From: Pyrenochaeta sp. MPI-SDFR-AT-0127 | Taxonomy: Eukaryota; Ascomycota; Dothideomycetes; Pleosporales; Cucurbitariaceae | Assembly (NCBI GenBank): GCA_020747015.1 | Contig: JAGTJM010000030.1 | Coordinates: 310,001-374,000 of the forward strand | DNA length: 64,000 bases | Direction of reading: 5' to 3' | In this document: in pieces, positions 57,242 to 64,000 of the stretch | How positions within the stretch are numbered: position 1 is the first letter of the stretch | How the letters are laid out: every line of letters begins with the position of its first letter | The notes under the pieces: generated by a model | Told to the model about the DNA's origin: nothing | What the model saw: only the letters and a program-made list of their open reading frames with translations | Database searches by the model: none | Program-made: the position numbers and the translations under genes

Positions 57242-58276
57242 ATGCCTAAACGAGTACTGTGTTCATATGGCATCGACATTGACGCTGTGAGCGGCTGGTG
57301 CGTTGAGTTGGAGTACTTTGATGCCAAATGGATCTGTTGATGCTACCTCCAGGCTCAATACCCGTACTGGCGCACCAGCCAACCCGACTGACATCTCGCG
57401 AGGTGTCTTTGGAGCAACCATTGGCATCGACCGACTCCTCAAGCTTTGGGACAAGTACAATATCAAGACGACATGGTTCACACCCGCGCATACCGCGGAG
57501 TCGTTTCCTAATCAGATACGCAAGATTGTTGAAAAGGGGCATGAGATTGGGTTACATGGCTATACGCACGAACATGTATCGACACTAAGCGAACAGCAAC
57601 AGAGAGATGTCTTGGAAAAAAGCATACAGGTATTGTCGGATATTGTGGGAAAGAGACCAAGGGGCTGGACAGCACCAGCATGGAGTACCAGTAAGGAGAC
57701 TGTTCAACTGCTTGAGGAGTTTGGAATTGTATGGTTTCCATTTCTGATCGACTGTTTGACGATTGTTGTTGATGAATATTGCAGGAATACGACCACTCCT
57801 TCATGCACCACGATTCACAACCCTACTTTGTCCCCTCTCCAGATCAAAGTACATATATCGAAACTGACATCTCAAAGCCAGCGTCGCACTGGATGATGCC
57901 CATGTCCACTCTCAAGCCCTCAAAGGTCGTTGAAATACCCGCAAATTGGCACCTAGACGACTGGCCGCCCTTTCAGCTATCCCTCTCACAACCTAGTACC
58001 CACGGCTACGTCGATACCGCGACAATCGAGCGCCTGTGGAAGGAGCAGTTTGAGTATTTGTACCGCGAGTGTGCGGACGATGGGAGTTTCATCTTTCCAA
58101 TAAGCATTCATCCACAAGTCAGCGGAAAGCCGCAGGTTTTACTGCTGCATGAGCGGATCATCGAATGGATCAATGGTCATGATGGCGTTGAATGGGTGAC
58201 TATGGAGCAGATCGTTGATGAATTCAAGAATGGGAAATTGAGCGGTGTCAGCGTTGAGGGTGGCGCAGAACTATAA
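57242..58276 (+). CDS. Polysaccharide-deacetylase-fold (NodB) hydrolase, PgdA-like
   Basis: Metal-dependent hydrolase of the NodB fold (carbohydrate esterase 4-like). The closest remembered subgroup is the Helicobacter PgdA / cyclic-imidase type, which acts on N-acyl or imide bonds rather than only chitin. Exons are 57242-57297, 57353-57728 and 57785-58276, giving 307 aa. Motif 1 is GIDIDAVSGW and holds the catalytic and metal aspartates. TRTGAPANPTDISRGVFGA follows. Motif 2 is LHGYTHEH with metal-binding histidines, and RPRGWTAPAWS is the usual motif 3. The tail includes FMHHDSQPYF and WHLDDWPPF. No signal peptide is seen, so it is probably intracellular. Substrate not known. Confidence 0.85.
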
Positions 58277-58650
58277 AGCTTGAAACCATTCCAAGCATTG
58301 GTCACAACGTGGGGATGCATATTCCAGAAAACCCAGACTTGGTTTTAGACTGGGAGATCCTTCGTTATGGTTAGCTCGCTATCGCAATCGTCTTCGCTTC
58401 CCACAACGTTCAAGCTTTCGTGTTATTGGACCCTGCATATCTTCATGCAGGTCAGATCCACCTTACCTGGTCAACGGGATCGGAGCAACGCGCAATACAG
58501 AAAGCGTCGCAGTGCGACGGCAGCGTGGGGTATAGTCAAGTCCGATCAAATGAAGGTAAGATGAGTTTTGTCCCTTAGAAACAAGCCCAGTCAGATAATG
58601 CTATGAACTCCACGCAGACTCTCTGGCACCTTGTGTTTTCGCCCCCAAGT
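58277..58650. other. Intergenic region between convergent genes
   Basis: A 374-bp stretch that should hold the 3' ends of the deacetylase gene and of the first tandem paralogue. Nothing else is seen. Confidence 0.4.
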
Positions 58651-59115
58651 TCACCCCTCATCAAGAGATTCCAGATGCTCGAACGTGACCTCCAGAACAT
58701 TCCACCAAATATTCTTCCCTTTGTCCAAGCCCAACATCCCCGCTCTACCAACCATGCCCGTTTCCTGATTTCCATCCTGAATGGTCCACTCAAGTTTCTG
58801 GCCCTTCTCTGCAGCCTCAGTCTTCACTTCCTGTAACGCCTTATTCATTGCAGCCTCTGCCTTTCCACGATCTTTGAACCAAGAAAAATTTATTTTCAAG
58901 TCTTGACTCTTGTTGAAACGGAATTTGACAACGGTATTGTGCTCGATCGCGTCGGGTGTATCAGGATGTTTGCACTGCGTAAGACGATAGTCGTAAACTG
59001 CAGTATCATCTTTATATTTCCATTTGGCGTTCCAGACTTTTGGAATAATCTCAATGACTTCGCAAGAGGGCTCTTTTGAAGTTAGAATGTAGACGAGGCA
59101 GAATAGAGACGGCAT
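58651..59115 (-). CDS. Unknown small protein, tandem family member 1
   Basis: I do not recognise this family. Single exon, 154 aa, ATG at 59115. The N-terminus begins MPSLFCLVYILTS and then has beta-like sequence, WKYKDDTAVYDYRL. A helix with VVKFRF..DLKINFSWFKDRGKAEAAM follows, and then QKLEWTIQDG and IWWNVLEV. These last patterns recur in the next gene upstream. The paralogues make a tandem array on one strand. No signal peptide, membrane helix or enzyme motif is clear. Expression or function cannot be inferred. The C-terminus beyond LEV may be extended by an intron that I cannot settle. Confidence 0.6.
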   Translation of the reverse strand: MPSLFCLVYILTSKEPSCEVIEIIPKVWNAKWKYKDDTAVYDYRLTQCKHPDTPDAIEHNTVVKFRFNKSQDLKINFSWFKDRGKAEAAMNKALQEVKTEAAEKGQKLEWTIQDGNQETGMVGRAGMLGLDKGKNIWWNVLEVTFEHLESLDEG

Positions 59116-59397
59116 GACGAGGTGGCAGAATGGGTTAATTACGAGAGGGGATCTAACTTTATGCTATATACACTTTGAGATTGCTCGGGACGATTGGTGG
59201 TGAAGGAACAAATAAGAATGATATATGCGCGTGAACATGCAAGCGTGAGCAATTGCTTTGTTCAATGCTCTGCTCAGAATACTGGGGGTGCCAACATATC
59301 GAAGATGATCACAATCATAAACTACCCCTTTGATTTCTTAACCATTATCAATGTTACTCTTTGTACTCAGCTAAAGCATTAAAACAAGAGATAAGAC
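59116..59397. other. Spacer between tandem paralogues 1 and 2
   Basis: A 282-bp AT-leaning spacer. No gene is seen; presumably it is the 3' end of paralogue 2 and the promoter of paralogue 1. Confidence 0.4.
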
Positions 59398-59817
59398 TCA
59401 TAGTGCCAATATCTCCCACCAGGCACCAACATCCTCACCTGTGATTCTTAGCTCCGCACCGCCGACAACGGCCTTTTTCTCGTATCCATCAAGCGTCTGC
59501 CACTCCGCCTGCATATTCTGCTGTTTCACCTTCTCCAGCTCCAGCTCCAAAATACCACTCAGCTCCTCCTTGGCCTCTTTACGCTCCTTGAACGCCGTAA
59601 AGCTCAATGTCATGTCGGAACGTTTTTCAACTCGAAGTTTTACCTGACGCTTGGGCTCATTTACATCAGACGACTCGAGATCTACAACGTAATAGTCATA
59701 CTTGATGTTGTCCTCTTCCCGTTCCCAGGTATGGCCGTTGTAGAACTCAATGGCTTGGTAAAGTGGAATCGAGGGAGCAGAGGCGCGAATATTTACCAGG
59801 ACATATGTTTTGGACAT
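59398..59817 (-). CDS. Unknown small protein, tandem family member 2
   Basis: Single exon, 139 aa, ATG at 59817. It aligns by eye with member 1 along most of its length: WEREEDNIKYDYYVVDL against WKYKDDTAVYDYRL; QVKLRVEKRSDMTLSFTAFKE against VVKFRFNKSQDLKINFSWFK; AEWQTLDG against LEWTIQDG; and AWWEILAL against IWWNVLEV. The helical middle is Glu/Lys-rich. It is a plausible cytosolic, soluble protein. No known domain is recognised. The shared WW near the end and the aromatic beta segments suggest one fold for all members. Confidence 0.62.
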   Translation of the reverse strand: MSKTYVLVNIRASAPSIPLYQAIEFYNGHTWEREEDNIKYDYYVVDLESSDVNEPKRQVKLRVEKRSDMTLSFTAFKERKEAKEELSGILELELEKVKQQNMQAEWQTLDGYEKKAVVGGAELRITGEDVGAWWEILAL

Positions 59818-60418
59818 TGTGATGGGTGCAAGATCACAATATTCGTAGTGGGGGTGGATAGAAGTAAATCGCAGCAGGGGAGAGTAGGGTACATGATAAT
59901 GTAATCATGGATTGCTCGACAATCCTACACATCAAATGATAGTGGTAGCAAGCAGGGAGTTTTCCAGGCCATCATGTGGTGTAAATTAACATCAACTCCA
60001 CCATGAGAGTCTTCTTGACAAGTCTCATCCAATGAGGTTCAGATATACAGTTCACCACCATATTTGTATCACTTATTACCGGTTTCGCAAGTGACTTACC
60101 ATGCTTTTCCTATTTCTCTATTATTTGCCTCATTTTCTGGTGTAACTGTTGAAGCACTTACACAAGCAAGTGCCTTGTCAATCTGCAATCTTGTAGAATC
60201 ACTGGGAAAGACGATTGATCTGTGACACGGCCACAAGATCAAGTTATATTACTCTGACTCCCACCCATCAATCACGCTTTGTCACGACAGTAGGCTAGTG
60301 CCAGCAATCTCGAAAATGACTGAGCCTACCTTCAAACAAGTACAATGAGGAAGATTGCAGAGGAGTGAGCAACATGCTGTTAGAACAAATTCAAGCCAGG
60401 TCACTAGCTTGTCTCGGT
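59818..60418. other. Spacer between tandem paralogues 2 and 3
   Basis: About 600 bp, AT-leaning, with no visible gene. It should contain the promoter of paralogue 2 and the 3' end of paralogue 3. Confidence 0.4.
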
Positions 60419-60976
60419 TTACGCTACCATGTCCTCGCGATTGTAGTCTACATACACATCCACAACCTCCCACCAAATGTGAATCCCGTTCTCGTGAATC
60501 AAATGCGCAACTGTGCCCCCATTACTGATATCCCAGCGCGTATCGATCTGACCAAAGGATTCTCGTTTCATGGCCTCTTCAACACTGTGGGCAACACAAT
60601 TGGGTATCTCTTTTTCCAAAATCTCGCGTCCCCAGCTATGCCACTGCACTTTGATCGAGTCTCCATCAACTTTCGGTATTCCAGCTTTTAGGAGAATTCG
60701 ATTACAGACTTTGTCCAGCATGGGGATATCTATATTATCACACATAGGGCTCGTTTGGTCGTGTGAGGACTGTAAGATGTAGTTCGCGTCGTAATGCTTA
60801 AAGTCAGTGTACACTGTTGGCTTAATACCTTTGGAAGAGGCGAGACGAATGAGCATATAGGCTTTCCCAGCCTTCTCGAAGAGTAAGCATTCTTGATCCA
60901 GACACTCCATTCGGGGCTCAGGTGGTGGTGCCAGTGGTGGGACTAATTCGAAGCCGGAAGGTGAAGACTGCTGCAT
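60419..60976 (-). CDS. Unknown small protein, tandem family member 3 (diverged)
   Basis: Single exon, 185 aa, ATG at 60976. It carries an N-terminal extension, Pro-rich (LVPPLAPPPEP), before the shared part, which starts GKAYMLIRLASSKGIKPTVY. The central part reads SIKVQWHSWGREILEKEIPN, then the end IHIWWEVVDVYVD resembles IWWNVLEV of member 1. Similarity to members 1 and 2 is weak and rests on the spacing of aromatic residues and the WW motif. It is the most diverged of the three. Function unknown. It lies about 200 bp from the TMEM170 gene 3' end and all four genes point the same way. Confidence 0.55.
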   Translation of the reverse strand: MQQSSPSGFELVPPLAPPPEPRMECLDQECLLFEKAGKAYMLIRLASSKGIKPTVYTDFKHYDANYILQSSHDQTSPMCDNIDIPMLDKVCNRILLKAGIPKVDGDSIKVQWHSWGREILEKEIPNCVAHSVEEAMKRESFGQIDTRWDISNGGTVAHLIHENGIHIWWEVVDVYVDYNREDMVA

Positions 60977-61173
60977 GGCTTGAAGTTGAGGCGTTGTAGG
61001 AAGAATGAGGCACGTAGCAAGCTTATATCTTCAAAACAATGTTGACCCCCCTTGTGGCAATCATCGTAGCATCAACCGTCAAGCTGTTTGCTTGAAGCCG
61101 AACAAGTTCTCGATGCTGATCTTGGCGGAGCACCAAGTTGATTTTGGACCGTTGATCTAACTTCCAAGGTTGC

Positions 61174-61713
61174 TCATAATCCTCCGTAGATGGCGAAGGA
61201 TGATAAGATGAGTACCAGGGTATTGATGACACCCCAGACAAATGGTATCCATGTGGACATCTCAAAGTATCCTGCTTGGTACACTCCACCTAAACTACAT
61301 ATCGTCAACAAGAGCATCCCTCCCGCTGCCCGCACAAGCAATACTTACAGGGCCCCAACAATTGCGCCAGAAACAAGCGCCTCGAAGCCGCCCACCAGCA
61401 CGAAAGCCGGCAGTGTAATCCATATCAACTTCCAATTCCGCCATTGTATCAAGCATGCCCACAGTGCGGTGATGAGGTGAATGCCACCAACCAGCAAGAG
61501 CGTCCAGTATACAGTGAAGCGTAAGATGTCGCCAGGATCGTAGAGATAAAAGGATTGTGCAACTCCAGCTGGGAGTGGCCAATACAGAGACGGGAAGGGA
61601 GGAGTCCTATAGCCTAGTGGGGCAGAGGAGGACACGCGTTGGATGAAGCTGTGAGGATATTCGTAAGCTTCAATGCGAAATGAGCGCTAGAGGGAGGATA
61701 GAAATTACCTCAT
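61174..61713 (-). CDS. TMEM170-family integral membrane protein
   Basis: Predicted ER/nuclear-envelope membrane protein of the TMEM170 family, which in animals shapes ER sheets and nuclear pores. Exons in reading order are 61713-61709, 61648-61349 and 61294-61174, giving 141 aa. The first coding exon is only five bases (ATGAG) followed by GTAATT. The frame open upstream of exon 2 has only a GTG, so this exon was chosen because it restores an ATG in frame. Landmarks are LYWPLPAGVAQSFYLYD, FTVYWTLLLVGGIHL, QWRNWKLIW and YFEMSTWIPFVWGVINTLVL, with three or four membrane helices. Gene identity is strong, the microexon is inferred. It is divergent from the PEX8-like gene. Confidence 0.8.
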
Positions 61714-61974
61714 TTGTGCGGCATACTTTGCTGGGCCGCCCTGAATGCCCAAAAGCACTCGACGTGCTTTTGCAAAGTGTTCTGCGGTTTTGAATAATGT
61801 AAACTGCCAATAAGCTTGTGACATGGATCATCGAGTGAATGTTGCGACGGGTACGAGAAGGCCCGAGCGCAACCTCGGCTCGCAACGCGAGCACTCGAGG
61901 TCAACATCACGCTTCACCCATTTACATGTTCGAACGCTTTCCTAGTCGCCTGCTAAGGGCTGTCGTTAACCAAG

Positions 61975-64000
61975 ATGCCGGCTGACCGCCTCTTATCGAC
62001 GCTTCTGCGCTCACTGCAAACATATACAGACCAACAGGACACCCCTCGGTCCGTCTGCCAGCCCAAGGCACGTTGGCGCATGCTAACAAAGCTACAGGAT
62101 ACTCGGCACTGCCAATTCACTCCTCACAACCCTCGGGAACCCTCACAATCTCAGTCTACTCACTTCACACCTTCTGACCGCGCCCGCGCTCTGGGATCGC
62201 CCGGATGGCGTTCGAACGCCGCTTCGACTGCTCTCCGTATTCCACTCTGCCGTCACAACTATCATAAACTACCACAACGATGTGCGGTATGGCAAGGCGC
62301 CAAAGCTAGAGCCGGGCCAAGTCCCTACTGGCGGTGGCCTGTCTCTAGATGACTGGATACGTGCCATTGTTACTGGAGCTGATGATCGAAGCCAGCGATG
62401 GAAGCACCTTGTCGTTCTTGGTGGCCTATTGATCGGCATAGGGAGCTTGGAAGAGCAGGGAATGGATCTCTACTGGGCTTCGGCGATGAGAAAGAGGGTA
62501 GAAGGCGCGTTGGTCCGCGCAGTGAATCTGGCGTTGGTTGAGGTTCGGGAACGCTCCGAGACCGACGGACTTGGTGGACAAACAATCACACTCGTGCTGA
62601 ATCATGCTTTCGGATGTATTGCAGATGCAGAGAGAGCGCACATTGACTATGACCTTCTGCTGCCTGTGTTGATTGGAACAGCGTATTATTCGAATGAGGG
62701 GTTCCAATCGGCATACTTTCTCGGAGGATTAGATCTTGATGTGCGGGTGACCCAGGGAGGAAAGTTGGATTGGAGTGTGAGTTAGCAGCAGCTGTACACG
62801 GCTATGTTCAGACACTGATCATCTCCAGGCTCACTCGAGTTCGTATCGGCAAGTGGAAGGCATCATGAACAGACCACTCGTTGCCTCTATGGGCCCTCTA
62901 TCCAGGCTCATTGCACATTCTGTTCAAAACGTTAAAAACCCATGGATCATTCAAACAATGATGGACGACCTGGCAAGCTTCTCTCGCGCTCTAACCACAC
63001 AATGGCGGCAAATCAAATTTTCTGATATCGATGCTGCGGAAGAGGCTGCGCATCTCGAAGAGGAGGCGTTGAATAAAACAACTCCGCAGTTGTGGAACTT
63101 ACTCAAAGCAGCGCTGTTTGCAACCACAATTATTCTTCGAGGAGTTTTCACACGAACATTGAGTGACAGGGTACTTGCAGGTGATGCAATTGCCCCTGTA
63201 CTCGCCTCGCAAGCCTTACACATTCTCCGCCATCTCTATTTCATCACCTCAAGACTCGGTCCAGCGTCGTTCTCCCAACACACGTTTGTCTATCTTACGG
63301 CTATCGACATAATTGCCGCATACCCAAATCATGTCGACAAACTCCTTAAATCCATAGCCCCACAACAACTAGGCCAGATACCACGCCACCCCTTGGACCG
63401 CATACTGGACCTTTACTTCTTGAACACCGCGGAGCACTTTACACTAGTACTGTCTTCGGCGACAAACGAGGACCTCCTTGTAGCGTCCGCAGTACCCTAT
63501 CTAGCAGCGGGCGAGAATCGTCACATGCTACCCATCTTTGAAGCCGCGCACAGTGTCATGCTGGCGGTTCTCTCCGCGCCTCAGTCCGCTGAGATTACAG
63601 CGAAACACCTACCGTTCTACATCGATGCTTTATTCAGCGTTTTCCCGCATAATCTATCACCACGACAGTTCCGTCTGGCTTTCAAAACGCTGATGCGAGT
63701 TACTGCACCCCCTTCGCCGCTCTCAGCATCACACCCTGATCTTCCTGCAACATTACTAGAGCTCGTGTTCTACCGAGCGCTCAATGCTCCTGCACAGCCA
63801 CTACCACCTGATGAGGTCGCACTTGCCTTACAAGGTTCCGATGCGCCACCCCCTGCACTCTCAGAACAAGCAGTCTTGGCTTTGACATTGATTGATGCAT
63901 TGCCGTTTCTTCCCATCCAGCTCCTAGAGGAGTGGCTACCACTTACAGCAGAGCTTCTGAACCAAATCAACGACGACGCCATGCGCGAGTCAGTGAAAGC
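61975..64000 (+). CDS. PEX8-like peroxisome biogenesis protein, partial (cut by window end)
   Basis: Probable peroxin 8, the lumenal-face organiser that links docking and RING peroxins in peroxisomal protein import. Inferred exons so far are 61975-62048, 62098-62776 and 62829-end, giving 641 codons up to the edge with no stop. The N-terminus reads MPADRLLSTLLRSLQTY. The middle holds LSLDDWIRAIVTGADDRSQR and WKHLVVLGGLLIGIG. The remainder is alpha-helical, Leu-rich repeat-like sequence without catalytic motifs. The assignment depends on a remembered similarity of this segment to fungal Pex8, so it is moderate. The C-terminal targeting signal that would confirm it lies outside the window. Confidence 0.6.

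Overview
The window is nuclear DNA of a filamentous ascomycete (Pezizomycotina). A cerato-platanin, a CFEM-7TM receptor-like protein, Zn2Cys6 regulators, an ankyrin protein and many introns of about 45-85 nt with GT...AG ends and CTRAC-like branch sites all point that way. The gene set would suit a plant-associated Dothideomycete (Pleosporales), but that placement is inference. I saw no tRNA, rRNA, CRISPR array or intact transposon.

Layout. 0.7-17 kb is accessory-rich: mitoribosomal mL46, a CFEM-7TM protein, a cytochrome P450, a GPI-type cupredoxin, a cerato-platanin, a frameshifted L-fucose-permease-type MFS pseudogene and an alpha-arrestin, separated by gene-poor gaps of 1-2 kb. 17.5-35 kb is a conserved housekeeping block: CBP3 (complex III assembly), CEG1 (mRNA capping), a Jsn1/Puf2-like RRM+PUF protein, SWC2/VPS72 (SWR1 complex), ribosomal eS24, a FAM86/EFM3-like methyltransferase and an Ecl1-family zinc protein. 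35-49 kb is mixed: an uncertain orphan gene, a membrane-anchored ankyrin protein, a small predicted mitochondrial protein, a But2-domain secreted protein, a propeller-like unknown and an amino-acid permease with 12 introns. 50-61 kb is the most interesting accessory block: two divergent Zn2Cys6 regulators, a divergent pair made of a penicillin-acyltransferase-like Ntn hydrolase and a PgdA-like deacetylase, and three tandem diverged paralogues of a small protein family I do not recognise. 61-64 kb returns to conserved genes, TMEM170 and a divergent PEX8-like gene cut by the window edge.

Gene models were built by hand-splicing so that reading frames join across consensus introns. Some published-style starts at TTG or GTG were replaced by the first real ATG. 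Introns are listed as inferred exon coordinates. No database search was possible, so family names rest on motifs and remembered family signatures.
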